A stretch of 64,000 bases of DNA. Source: Dyadobacter arcticus (GTDB taxonomy: Bacteria; Bacteroidota; Bacteroidia; Cytophagales; Spirosomataceae). Position numbers and translations under genes: made by a program. The notes under the pieces are model-generated. The model ran no database searches. It was not told the origin of the DNA and was given only the letters and a program-made list of their open reading frames with translations. This document shows positions 18,008-27,448 of the stretch, in pieces. The stretch spans positions 310,001-374,000 of the forward strand of contig NZ_JAASQJ010000004.1 in NCBI RefSeq assembly GCF_011762185.1. Direction: 5' to 3'. Position 1 is the first letter of the stretch. Each line of letters starts with the position of its first letter.

Positions 18008-20077
18008 TTAATTTTCTACAAATTTAGCACCGATTTTATCAAATTCCACCTGTTCCCAACCTTTCCATTGTCTCACTTCATCAGGGATATCGGCTTTCCG
18101 TGCATCTTTCGCAAGGGTAGCTTTATTGCCTTGGTTCGACGTTTGAGATATTGAACCTTCAACGATATATCCGGAACCGGAGCTGATAGCATTCACGTTC
18201 AGAAAGTAGTTGCCGCTGACATAGTTTACTCGCTTTTTGCTATTCGGCTCAAAGAAGTCGGTAAGGTGCGGATACTTTTTCGTGTATAAGTCAGACCTTA
18301 TGTCGACTGTTTTGGTGAGCTTGCCTACGATATCTTTGTTTTCTAAAAACGTTTGCTGCCACTTTTTATCACTCCAGGGATTGTATGAAAATGCTCGTCT
18401 GCAGTCAATAAAGGCGTTAGATGTAAATCTACTATCACTCCCTCCGTTTATATGAACAGCTCCAAAGCCGCTAGAATAGGAAGAGCCAGAGTTCACGAAC
18501 AGGTTATTTGATATGGTGAAGCCTCCACTTCCATCGTCCACGTAGATAGCTGCAACCAGCGGGCTTACCTTATTTGTGACTCTTTTAAAAATGTTGTTCG
18601 CTATCATCGTTCCTGTCGCTGACGGGTCTCGCCCAGTATAAACCGCTCCCAGATCACCAAACTCCTGACAGACATTCGTAATCCGGTTATAAGAAATTAC
18701 ATGATCATTACCGTGAAAGATTATTGCCTGGCCGGGTGCCTCGCTAATATCGTTGTTTTGGATTTTAATGCCAACTCCTTTGATAGTAATAGCGGGTGAA
18801 TAGCTCCTGTAAAGTCTGGAGAAGTTGGTGACCGCACAATTTTTCACAGCGTTTGCAGAAGCATCTAAAGTCTTTCGGTTCCCACCACTCAGCGCAATTC
18901 CACCAGAACCTGTGTTTTCAATTTTACAACCTATAATCTCAAATTTTTTGCAGCCGCTCCCGTCTATTCCAAGTAGTCCGAAATTTTTAAAAGTACAGTT
19001 CTCGATCAGGATGTTGTTCGTTCCCGAGACCTTAATTGCTGAACTCCTGCCGAGCCTGAAATTTATACCCTTGATCTGAATGTTTTCAGCATCGTTTATA
19101 CTAATTATTGGCTCTTTCAAGATCGATAGCTCACATGTTGAGAGATCAGCTTTTGAATTAAGATATACATAAATCTTTTTAGATTTGGGATCAACAACCC
19201 ATTCCCGATCAAGGCTAAGTTCTTCAAAAACGTTGTAAAAAAAGAAGGATCCTAGCATTTTGCTGTCGCCGAATCGTTGTCTCTCCTTGGTTGAAGCTGG
19301 TTTGATCATATACTTTCCTTTATCGGATAAACCGAGACTGCTATCCTTGGCATCAAATCGGGATACGGGCAGGTTGTCATACGCCCAATTCCGACTCAAT
19401 GAGCCAGCTATCCACACATCAGGTATGGATTTCCATTTGGTCGCCTGCGAATTGTTAATGGTGAAGCTGGCTTGATCTTCACCCGTTGCTTGTGCTGCGG
19501 GAAGTACTGTCGCGATTTTAATACTGCTATCCTTGGGCCAACGTGCTAATCTAGCCGGATTGCTATTGACAAAAAGTTCAATAGCCGATGCCGTTCTTGG
19601 CTGCCCAAAGCCGTTTTTATGCAAGGTAATGTCTGATGATGAATAAGGTCCAAGGTCTAACTCATAAACGTTCCCACGAGATTTTTCCGGTAGTCGCCTA
19701 AGTACATTTTTATTCGTCACCAGTGAGGAAGACGAACTTTCAAGTTTGATACCCCCGCTCAAAAACACCTCCTCATTGTTGTAATTGGTCAAGAGCAAAT
19801 GCTTTCCATTCTCTAGCGTCTCCTTTGAAATTTTGACACCTTTTAGGAGTCGGTAAGTACCTCCTCTAAGATGGATCGTTGTAGAAGAATTAGCCGGTAA
19901 TGGGCCAACTAAATCTATTGCCTTCGTTAGGCTGCGCAAAGGCTGTTCTAATGTGCCCTTGTATGTGTCATTTCCTTCGCCAGACACAAAAAAGTCAAAA
20001 TGCTTTGCTGGAACCTGGTCAGCATCCGCGAACGGAAATATCAAGGAGAACAACAGTATACCAACGAGTTTGATCAT
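18008..20077 (-). CDS. Secreted right-handed parallel beta-helix protein
   Basis: A 689-aa protein with a signal peptide (about 1-19, ...SLIFPFADA), an N-terminal segment of the DUF1565 kind (DFFVSGEGNDTYKGTLEQPL) and then many short coils with N/D/G turns (IENCTFKNFG, NNDISEAPGQAIIF, ISNNLFVNSG), the hallmark of right-handed parallel beta-helices such as polysaccharide lyases and epimerases. No C-terminal sorting domain is seen, so it may be periplasmic. Located inside the polysaccharide locus, it may cut or epimerise the polymer during assembly; enzyme activity and catalytic residues cannot be assigned from sequence alone. It diverges from another beta-helix gene. Confidence 0.78.
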   Translation of the reverse strand: MIKLVGILLFSLIFPFADADQVPAKHFDFFVSGEGNDTYKGTLEQPLRSLTKAIDLVGPLPANSSTTIHLRGGTYRLLKGVKISKETLENGKHLLLTNYNNEEVFLSGGIKLESSSSSLVTNKNVLRRLPEKSRGNVYELDLGPYSSSDITLHKNGFGQPRTASAIELFVNSNPARLARWPKDSSIKIATVLPAAQATGEDQASFTINNSQATKWKSIPDVWIAGSLSRNWAYDNLPVSRFDAKDSSLGLSDKGKYMIKPASTKERQRFGDSKMLGSFFFYNVFEELSLDREWVVDPKSKKIYVYLNSKADLSTCELSILKEPIISINDAENIQIKGINFRLGRSSAIKVSGTNNILIENCTFKNFGLLGIDGSGCKKFEIIGCKIENTGSGGIALSGGNRKTLDASANAVKNCAVTNFSRLYRSYSPAITIKGVGIKIQNNDISEAPGQAIIFHGNDHVISYNRITNVCQEFGDLGAVYTGRDPSATGTMIANNIFKRVTNKVSPLVAAIYVDDGSGGFTISNNLFVNSGSSYSSGFGAVHINGGSDSRFTSNAFIDCRRAFSYNPWSDKKWQQTFLENKDIVGKLTKTVDIRSDLYTKKYPHLTDFFEPNSKKRVNYVSGNYFLNVNAISSGSGYIVEGSISQTSNQGNKATLAKDARKADIPDEVRQWKGWEQVEFDKIGAKFVEN

Positions 20078-20210
20078 AATTATTTTATTTCACTTAAAAT
20101 TTATAGAAAATTAACAATCCAAAATATAAACTATTTTGAAATAAATGATAGTGACATATCAAATTAAAACTAGGTTATTGCAATTAAATTCTACAAATTG
20201 TGAACAGCTA

Positions 20211-20243
20211 TTTGCGAAGTAATTGTTGCCCACATTAAAATTG
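20211..20243 (+). promoter_or_regulatory. Putative promoter of the T9SS beta-helix gene
   Basis: TTTG at 20211-20214 and TAAAATTG at 20236-20243 (7 of 8 bases of TAnnTTTG), 21 bases apart, lie directly before the ATG at 20251. The transcript leader would be very short. Confidence 0.35.
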
Positions 20244-20250
20244 TCCATTT

Positions 20251-22533
20251 ATGAAACGAATCTTATTTTGTATTCTTTTGATCATTCCACTTGTTAACTC
20301 GGCTGCGACTTTCAATATTGCGGATGGTGACGTAAATGCACTGGCTGCTGCAATTAGTGCATCCAATAATAATAACGAGCCAGATGTTATCAATCTAGCT
20401 CCAAATGGAGTATATGTTCTCACAACCGTGAGATATACTTCCAGCAGTGTTTCCAGCTCAGGTTACAGTGGCGAGCGGGGTTTGCCAGCGATTGCAGGAG
20501 ATATTGATGGTCTTGACTTGACCATTAACGGCAATAACGCTACACTATCCAGAGACTTGTCATCGCCGCTGTTTGGTTTGTTGTCAACAAGAACCAGAGC
20601 TGATGTTATAATTAACGACCTGACATTTTCTAATGCACTCGTAAACGCGCAGGGAGCCGGCTTATTTATAGAATTTAAAAGTACTACCGAATTAAATAAT
20701 TGTAAGTTCATCAATAATGAATCTACCTTGAATGTGGAAGGTGGTGGCGGTGCAGTATACGTAAAGAGTCTGAACTTGTTAGGTGTTAATAATTGTGTTT
20801 TTGAGAATAACAGAGCAGTCAACCAGGGAGGTGCATTAAATGTGTTGTTATCCAACCTGTTTTTGACTGGAAGCAGATTTAGTAACAACTCGACGACTGG
20901 AACAACGGGAAACGAGCAAGGAGGCGCAATCTATAACGATGGAGCCAGAGGGGATAATGGTGAGTTTATAGTTCGGAACTGCCTTTTTGAGGGAAATATC
21001 ACTTTTTATCAGGGTGGGGCCATGTTTACTTACCCCTATAATAATAATAGCTACGAAGTTACCGACTGTATTTTCAACAACAATCAGACGAGTACCACAA
21101 CAGGAAATGGTGGCGGATTTTTCTTTAGATCATCGCGAGTGACGATCGGTGATGCAGATTATCCTTATACGGCGATACCCGCAAATTCTACTTTATTTTT
21201 CAAGGACTGCATATTTGATGGGAATACGTCCAGGCAAGGCGGGGGCTTGTGGTTGGATGATGGAAGACTTACAGAGCCGATTTCAAATTGTACCTTTAGA
21301 AATAATACAAGTATCACGCAAGGAGGTGGAGTTGCTCTTTCTACTAATGTCCCTGTTGTATTTTCTTCATGTACTTTCAATGGCAATCGGTCTAATCAAG
21401 GTGGGGGGATCGCCATGTCGGGAGCATCTTCATCTGTTGATATGATCAATTGCACCTTACAAGGAAATATCGCGAATCAGTATGGCGGGGCGATCGTCGC
21501 TCCTAAAAATGGCATCATCATAAATATCACTAACTGCACTATCGCGAATAATCAGGCGAACAATCCAACTAATGGACAGGGAGGAGCTATTTTCTCGGGA
21601 GGTAATGGAGGAATTAATCAATCCTTGACAATCAAAAATAATATTTTTTATAATAACACTGTCACTAACAGATATGGGGGAGGAGGAGATCCTTCATGGC
21701 GCCATTGCAACTGTCAAATGGCCGACGGCGGAAACAACATTTTCTTCCCGGAAAAAATCTTGCCCAATATTACAGGAAATACATGCGTGGCAAACCCCGT
21801 AATCCTGGATGCAAAAGCAAATGCTCTTGCAGAGAATGGGGGAGCTACACAAACTATGTCACTTAGGTCAGATAGTCCGGCAATAAACGCCGGTACCTCA
21901 GTAGGAGCGCCAACAGTTGACCAGCGGGGTATCGAGCGTGTAGGCGCAAATGATATTGGTGCATATGAATTTGAAGGCTCGTTGCCTGTCAAATTGATCT
22001 CTTTTGAAGTAGAAACAGAGGGAGCCACAGCCTTGCTGGAATGGCGAACATCCGAGGAATACGATGTGAGTCATTATGAGGTGGAGCGTTCTTTAGGTTC
22101 GGTATCAGGCTTTAAAGTAATTGGTAAAATCGAAGCGAGAAACGAACCTGGCTCGTATAAGTTTGTGGATTCGGAACTTGCACAATTGCTAAACAGAAAT
22201 GTTGACGTTTTTTATAGGTTGCGAGTTATTGATCAAGATCGCAGCTATACATATTCTAAAATAAGGCAAATGGATTTTGATGTAGGATTGGATGGATCTT
22301 CCATAATACTCTCGCCCAATCCAGCTTCTGATTTATTGAATATTAAATCTGAAATCGGTAGAATTGAATCATTTAAGATTTACAATGCGGCTGGAAAGCT
22401 AATTACGGAAGGAGCAGGTAGCAATACTAATGAGCTAAGCGTAGAAATTAATAATTTGCCAGTTAATACCTACCTTATTGAAATCACAACCTTATCTGCT
22501 AAAAAGACATCGAGGTTTTTCAAAAGTAAATAA
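20251..22533 (+). CDS. T9SS-exported beta-helix protein with choice-of-anchor Q region
   Basis: A 760-aa surface or secreted protein. It has a signal peptide (about 1-18), a long beta-helix (about 20-530) built of repeats such as NCKFINN, GGAVYV, GGALNV and GGAIYND, like polymorphic outer-membrane protein repeats, and then the choice-of-anchor Q signature LAENGGATQTMSLRSDSPAI...DIGAYEFEG (about 530-575). An FN3-like stretch follows (VKLISFEVETEG...), and the C-terminal 80 residues are a type A T9SS sorting domain (SIILSPNPASDLLNIKS ... FFKSK), which directs export through the type IX system and usually anchoring to A-LPS. Function is unknown; adhesion or glycan binding is plausible. It is the only sizeable rightward gene in this part of the locus. 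Confidence 0.85.
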   Translation: MKRILFCILLIIPLVNSAATFNIADGDVNALAAAISASNNNNEPDVINLAPNGVYVLTTVRYTSSSVSSSGYSGERGLPAIAGDIDGLDLTINGNNATLSRDLSSPLFGLLSTRTRADVIINDLTFSNALVNAQGAGLFIEFKSTTELNNCKFINNESTLNVEGGGGAVYVKSLNLLGVNNCVFENNRAVNQGGALNVLLSNLFLTGSRFSNNSTTGTTGNEQGGAIYNDGARGDNGEFIVRNCLFEGNITFYQGGAMFTYPYNNNSYEVTDCIFNNNQTSTTTGNGGGFFFRSSRVTIGDADYPYTAIPANSTLFFKDCIFDGNTSRQGGGLWLDDGRLTEPISNCTFRNNTSITQGGGVALSTNVPVVFSSCTFNGNRSNQGGGIAMSGASSSVDMINCTLQGNIANQYGGAIVAPKNGIIINITNCTIANNQANNPTNGQGGAIFSGGNGGINQSLTIKNNIFYNNTVTNRYGGGGDPSWRHCNCQMADGGNNIFFPEKILPNITGNTCVANPVILDAKANALAENGGATQTMSLRSDSPAINAGTSVGAPTVDQRGIERVGANDIGAYEFEGSLPVKLISFEVETEGATALLEWRTSEEYDVSHYEVERSLGSVSGFKVIGKIEARNEPGSYKFVDSELAQLLNRNVDVFYRLRVIDQDRSYTYSKIRQMDFDVGLDGSSIILSPNPASDLLNIKSEIGRIESFKIYNAAGKLITEGAGSNTNELSVEINNLPVNTYLIEITTLSAKKTSRFFKSK

Positions 22534-22732
22534 AAGTCCACTATCGCAAGTCAACATTTCTATAACGATACCATTCGAAATCTCAAAAACATGAGGGCTC
22601 AGACCAACTCTGTCCCGTGATGTTTCCTGAAATTTTGGCAGCTGCAATCTTATAGGATGATTAAAATATGCTATGTTAAACTGTTTCCCAATAACATTCC
22701 TGCCAATTTCTTATTGCGGTACTTTCTAAAAA

Positions 22733-23872
22733 CTAGATAACAGATTCGTAAATATGCTTAAGTTGAAGATAGTTTTTTTCAGGAGTATATTTAAGAAGGA
22801 ATTCCTGACGGGCCTCTCTGGCCATTTCACCATTATCCTCAGAGATTATAATTTCTATTTGATTGGCTAACTGTTCAACATTACCGGCTTCAAATAGCAA
22901 CCCATTTCTTCCGGGGCAAATTAACTCGGGAATTCCACCCATTTTCGAGCCTATGACGGGAGTCCCGTTCGCAAAGGCTTCTACCACCACCCTGCCAAAA
23001 GGTTCATGCCACTCCGAAGGAACGATAAGTGCTTTCGCCTGACTCATGTAACGATAGGTTTCCGATAGGGAAAGCTTACCCATGTATTCAATGGTTTGAG
23101 AATTGCTTCCAGCCAAATCCCCTTCGCCAATCACAAGTAACTTTGTTGTTTTAGAATTCAGGAGGTCCCATGCTTTTACCAAAGTGGATATTCCTTTCTC
23201 CTGGCTTAGGCGCCCGACATACAAGATATAATCTTTTTTGTCATACGAGCATCCAGGGTCTGTCGAAAGACAATTTGGCTTTATCCTGATTTTGTTCTCC
23301 TGAATACCTTGGGCTATCAATTTTCCTTTAACGAACTTGGATATTGCAATAAATGCATTGACCTTACGATTCCAGCTGTCAATAGAATTGTGGACTGCCA
23401 GCATAGCGGTCACAGCTGCAGATGCTGACTTACTTCCCCGATAACAGTTATGTATGACACCGTTTAAGGGTATTTTTTTTCCGACGCATTCTGTACAAAC
23501 ATGGCCATCTCTAAAGAGTAAAGCATTTGGGCACATTAACCGATAGTTCCTTATGGATTGGACTACAGGAACTTTTAGTGATTGTGCAGCATAGTAAATT
23601 GATGGAGATAGTAACGGAAAAAAATTCTGAACGTGCAAAATTTCAGATTGGTGAGACCTTATGAGTTTTTTGACTTCTTTGTAGGAACTTTTTGACCAAA
23701 TAGAATTAATTGCGATCGAAAGCTTTGACGAGTTCAGATCGATTGAATTATTGTTCATTTCGAGACTTCGGACCTCATGTCCGTTCTGGCTCATAAGATT
23801 TTCTTCTACCAAACGGGACTCATCTTCACCGCCGCGAACCTGATATAAATTATGAGCTGTCAGAATTTTCAT
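22733..23872 (-). CDS. Glycosyltransferase family 4 protein
   Basis: Retaining GT-B glycosyltransferase that adds a sugar from a nucleotide donor to the growing repeat unit in the cytoplasm. The 379-aa protein has an N-terminal acceptor domain (MKILTAHNLYQVRGGEDES, with the glycine-rich start) and a C-terminal donor domain with DYILYVGRLSQEKGISTLVKA near 210-230 and the E-x7-E region HEPFGRVVVEAFANGTPVIG near 289-308. Four cysteines in the CPNAL...HVCTECVG region are found in a subgroup of such enzymes. Its ATG overlaps the stop of the polymerase-like gene by four bases, so the two are coupled. Linkage and sugar unknown. Confidence 0.9.
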   Translation of the reverse strand: MKILTAHNLYQVRGGEDESRLVEENLMSQNGHEVRSLEMNNNSIDLNSSKLSIAINSIWSKSSYKEVKKLIRSHQSEILHVQNFFPLLSPSIYYAAQSLKVPVVQSIRNYRLMCPNALLFRDGHVCTECVGKKIPLNGVIHNCYRGSKSASAAVTAMLAVHNSIDSWNRKVNAFIAISKFVKGKLIAQGIQENKIRIKPNCLSTDPGCSYDKKDYILYVGRLSQEKGISTLVKAWDLLNSKTTKLLVIGEGDLAGSNSQTIEYMGKLSLSETYRYMSQAKALIVPSEWHEPFGRVVVEAFANGTPVIGSKMGGIPELICPGRNGLLFEAGNVEQLANQIEIIISEDNGEMAREARQEFLLKYTPEKNYLQLKHIYESVI

Positions 23873-25221
23873 GGGGACGGTATCAATGGGAATTTAGGAG
23901 ATTGACGATTCTTTTCAGCTGCGGCAAGCAAATCAACTTTGCTTTCGATTTTTATGCATTTGGAGGCGATACCCATAGAGACCCAGAAAATTATAGCGCC
24001 CATTGGATTTTCCAGATAAACGTCAAAGTTAGAATTAATCAAACCGGCAATTACAAGTAAAGTAAAAGACCATGCTAGCGTCGGTCTTTTCTTGGAAAAT
24101 AATAGCATTGGAATCGCTTGCCTAAAAAAGCAAAACAAAACAAACAGCCAGCCAAACAAGCCAATTATGCCGAGCCTACTAAAAATGTTGATAGTATAGT
24201 TATGAGGGTGTTTAGTTTTTCGTTCACTGTCCTCATCGTCTACCGCGAATTGTTCGAATTGACTTAGTAAATTCGGCCCAAGCCCTAACCCAAGCCACAT
24301 TGTGTTGGGATTTTCCGTCACCTCACCAATCAACGTGCTCCAAAACTCCATACGCCATTTCTTCGTTCCCTGAGTTCTACCCGCATTGTTGGTGTCTGAA
24401 CTGAAAAGGCTTATAATATTCTCTCTCAGTTGAGTAATACTTATTTGCCTGCCACGGGAATCCGGTCTAACATCTGCTATCTCAACTCCCGAAAAGATTA
24501 TAAAAACTGCAAAAATCAGAATGTAAAACGAACTGATTTTTTGATGAAAATTGAAGTGCCTAAAACCTATCAACAAAGCAAAAGAAAACGCCACAAACCC
24601 GCCTCTATTGAGGCTTGCAGTCGAGATTAATAACGCCCCACACATGAGGTAATAAAAGTTTTTGTATTTGATTATTTTGCTTTTAGAATTAGATATAAGT
24701 AAAGTCATAAATAGTACCAAATAAACTTGAATATCCCCACTTTTAGTTGCAAATAAAGCCACGCTTTCATAAGTGAATTCGTTTAAAGTTGGTTGGAATA
24801 GGCTTTTAATAATCCGAATTAGAAGTAATGAGGGAACCACGTATTTAATGCAATTTAAAAGTGTAATTCTCAACTTATGGAGACTTTTCTCGGAAATGTT
24901 ATAATAGCCTATTATGAAGAACAAAGAATAGTAGATCATCGCAAAGTCGCGAACTGCCTCGAGTTTATAGGTACTTACATTGATTGCTAGGTTGATTAGG
25001 CCAATAAGTATGAAAATAATAATGAAATAAAATCTTCTCATATCCAATGCCTTATTTCTCAATTTGAGTAGACCAATTAGCAAAAATATTTCTCCTATAT
25101 AAACTGGTGTAAATGGAATGTGCAAGGTGGCATATATTTTCCCGATTAATAGGTACCCCATAAGTAGATAGATAAAGAGATTTTCTATATACCAGTTTCC
25201 TTTCTTAGGTGATTGAATCAT
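23869..25221 (-). CDS. Wzy/O-antigen ligase-like polymerase
   Basis: A 450-aa inner-membrane protein with about ten to twelve hydrophobic helices and one large hydrophilic loop (about residues 255-330) that contains NPNTMWLGLGLGPNLL and a conserved HPHNYTINIFSRLGIIGL segment, the signature of the O-antigen ligase/Wzy (PF04932) superfamily. In a Wzx/Wzc locus like this it most likely polymerises flipped repeat units on the periplasmic side. Family members diverge widely, so polymerase versus ligase cannot be separated by sequence alone; the single copy in the locus favours polymerase. It overlaps the GT4 gene by four bases. Confidence 0.82.
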   Translation of the reverse strand: MIQSPKKGNWYIENLFIYLLMGYLLIGKIYATLHIPFTPVYIGEIFLLIGLLKLRNKALDMRRFYFIIIFILIGLINLAINVSTYKLEAVRDFAMIYYSLFFIIGYYNISEKSLHKLRITLLNCIKYVVPSLLLIRIIKSLFQPTLNEFTYESVALFATKSGDIQVYLVLFMTLLISNSKSKIIKYKNFYYLMCGALLISTASLNRGGFVAFSFALLIGFRHFNFHQKISSFYILIFAVFIIFSGVEIADVRPDSRGRQISITQLRENIISLFSSDTNNAGRTQGTKKWRMEFWSTLIGEVTENPNTMWLGLGLGPNLLSQFEQFAVDDEDSERKTKHPHNYTINIFSRLGIIGLFGWLFVLFCFFRQAIPMLLFSKKRPTLAWSFTLLVIAGLINSNFDVYLENPMGAIIFWVSMGIASKCIKIESKVDLLAAAEKNRQSPKFPLIPSP

Positions 25222-25296
25222 GACTTTTTATATGCTGTTTGGTAATCTCACATTCATTTAACACTTATAAAATGTAAGTAAAATTTTCCATTTCAC

Positions 25297-26145
25297 TCAG
25301 ATTTGCGCTTTACCTATTATAATCCATAATTTAGGGAAAATCAATCGGATATAGATGATAGTGGCTCTGAAAATAGCCATGAACAAGCCTGTATGTCGCT
25401 TTTCGAAATAGAAGATCTCACGCGGATTTTTTGCTAAGGGCGTCTTGAAATGGCGGAGTCTCTGTCGTAGGTGATATGCTGGATTGCACCAAATAGGCAA
25501 TGACTGATGTCTGTCACACACCGCTACTACCTTTGAAGATATAAAAGACATTATTCCAAGGTCTTTTGCTCGAAGACCGTAATCAACATCTCCGAGAGTA
25601 TGGCGGTAGAATGGGTCAAGCAAACCCACAACGTCATAAACATGCTTGGGAACCAAGACAACATTGCCATTGAAATAGTCACAAAGCATTGGTAAACCAT
25701 CAGGCTTCAATCTTTGTTTGTGTTTAAGCAGATAACCACTATAGGAAATACTCGTCCTATCACCGGATTCACAAACTCCACATATTATGCTCTCATGTTT
25801 CTTGCTAAGAGAGTCTGCAAGCAAGGTCTGTAGACTGTCGCTTTGCAAATTTGTATCATCATTTAGCCACAAATAGAAATCGCTTTCTAATTCCTGGGCT
25901 GCCTGCCATGCCTTTATCATACCTTTATTCCAAAACAGATTCCCGTCTCCCCGAATTAGTTTAACTGCTGGAAACGCCGACTTAACTGCGTCAGCGGTTC
26001 CATCTGTAGACTCGTCATCGACAAGTATGATCTTTGGATCTATACCTTCAACCGAAATAATTGCTCTGTTTAGAGCTGCCAGACATTCTATAGTATTCTG
26101 CCTCCGATTGTGACATGTCATTAGTATAGATATCCGTTGCGACAT
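25297..26145 (-). CDS. Glycosyltransferase family 2 protein
   Basis: Inverting GT-A glycosyltransferase, cytoplasmic face of the inner membrane. The 282-aa protein begins ISILMTCHNRRQNTIECL, with donor-site Asp residues in IILVDDESTDGT (about 40-51) and the metal-binding LWLNDDTNL (about 91-99); RHTLGDVDYGLRAKDLG (about 180-196) fits the ED catalytic-base region. This variant resembles the rhamnosyltransferase-like GT2 group, which would fit the rhamnose supply implied by RmlD, but sugar choice is inference. A hydrophobic C-terminal segment (FMAIFRATIIYIRLIFPKLW) may attach it to the membrane. Start ATG at 26145. Confidence 0.88.
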   Translation of the reverse strand: MSQRISILMTCHNRRQNTIECLAALNRAIISVEGIDPKIILVDDESTDGTADAVKSAFPAVKLIRGDGNLFWNKGMIKAWQAAQELESDFYLWLNDDTNLQSDSLQTLLADSLSKKHESIICGVCESGDRTSISYSGYLLKHKQRLKPDGLPMLCDYFNGNVVLVPKHVYDVVGLLDPFYRHTLGDVDYGLRAKDLGIMSFISSKVVAVCDRHQSLPIWCNPAYHLRQRLRHFKTPLAKNPREIFYFEKRHTGLFMAIFRATIIYIRLIFPKLWIIIGKAQI

Positions 26146-26446
26146 TTTACATTGTAAACTTGTTGTACCATATATTTTTGCCTATCAAATTCCGTTAATT
26201 GCCCCTTATGTGAGAATGTTGAGTTATTCCAGCGGTCCAAATATCTATTTTCTTAATTCTAAATCTGCGTAGGTCATGTCAATACGACGAAGTGCAAACC
26301 ATATGAAATTTGTTGCGAGCAACATTTAGCTAAACAGTTGACTAAGCCGTCAACTCTCTATCCCATGAACTTTGATACCCTTGTCTGATAATATTTAGCA
26401 CTCTTTCAGTTTAGCGAATTTTAATACTTCAAGCTATTAAATTCTA
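26146..26446. other. Gap between two GT2 genes, nothing recognised
   Basis: About 300 A/T-rich bases. On the minus strand a short frame ending LRRIDMTYADLELRK before a stop at about 26235 looks protein-like but has no assignable family. No promoter match or terminator hairpin stands out. It may be the trace of a lost gene, since the other gaps in this run are much shorter. Confidence 0.4.
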
Positions 26447-27385
26447 TTAAATCAATCTTTTAACAACGAACTTCAGCAGCTCCGTAGCTGAAACTATCAA
26501 AAATCTTAATTTTAGGATCATTTTCTCAGACCAGCTAAATTGGTCAATTTGATTGGTATATGTAATGAAAACTCTTTTTAAACCTATAAGGTCGCGATTC
26601 GAATAGAAGCCATGCGCTACACTTTTTACAAAATAGCTAACGGTTAATATTGACAATTTGAAATCTAAAATGTTCGCCGAGTACGCAATTATTTTTCCAT
26701 AATATTTGCAGATGGAATCTAAACTTTGCTTGCCCTTTAGGCTATTCATTATTCTTTCATCTCCATTATGGTCAATAAAAATGGACAGGGATTTCTGAAT
26801 TAGCGCAATTTTAGGATCTTGCAAAAGTACCCGGAACGTTAGGTCGGAATCTTGATAACAAACTAAAGATTCATCGTAGCCATTTATGGTTTCAATCAGC
26901 ACTTTGCTATACATCCAACTTTGAGTGCTTCCCTTAAGGATTTTAGCAACATAACTTGCCAAAATATTCTGCAGCACTATATTGGGTGGAGAATAAGAAA
27001 AACCTTCAAGAGAATTATAGTAAAATCCACAAGCGGAGCAGTCCGCTTTTTCCTCCTGTATGGCTCTTAATTGGATTGCTATTCTATTCTCAAGCATAAG
27101 GTCATCAGAGTCGAAAAATACTAGATATTTACCCTTAGCCCTCTGGTAACCATAGTTCCTTGCTGATGGTGCTCCACCGTTTTTTTTTTTATAGTAATAT
27201 ACTCTCTGCTGCAGTTTGTTTTCGTCAATATATGCAGATATAATCTTTTCAGACCTATCAGTGGATCCATCGTCGACAATTATTACTTCGATATTTCTAT
27301 ACGACTGATTTATAAGAGTCTGAAGTGTAAAAATTATTCTTGTTTCTCTATTAAATGTAGGAACCACTATCGATACTAGATCCAT
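26447..27385 (-). CDS. Glycosyltransferase family 2 protein
   Basis: Inverting GT-A glycosyltransferase adding one sugar to the repeat unit. The 312-aa protein starts VSIVVPTFNRETRIIFTL; donor-site IIVDDGSTDRSEKI lies at about 35-48, GGAPSARNYGYQRAKGKY at about 69-86 and the metal-binding FFDSDD at about 90-95. ESLVCYQDSDLTFRVLL (about 172-188) is the catalytic region. The remaining C-terminal part is helical and basic. Length is normal. It is one of three adjacent GT2 genes on the same strand, with a gap of about 300 bases after it and 63 bases before it. Confidence 0.9.
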   Translation of the reverse strand: MDLVSIVVPTFNRETRIIFTLQTLINQSYRNIEVIIVDDGSTDRSEKIISAYIDENKLQQRVYYYKKKNGGAPSARNYGYQRAKGKYLVFFDSDDLMLENRIAIQLRAIQEEKADCSACGFYYNSLEGFSYSPPNIVLQNILASYVAKILKGSTQSWMYSKVLIETINGYDESLVCYQDSDLTFRVLLQDPKIALIQKSLSIFIDHNGDERIMNSLKGKQSLDSICKYYGKIIAYSANILDFKLSILTVSYFVKSVAHGFYSNRDLIGLKRVFITYTNQIDQFSWSEKMILKLRFLIVSATELLKFVVKRLI

Positions 27386-27448
27386 GACTTTTACGGATAT
27401 TTGTTGAGATTAGTAATAATATCACTGGTAATATTGTATTAACTAAAC

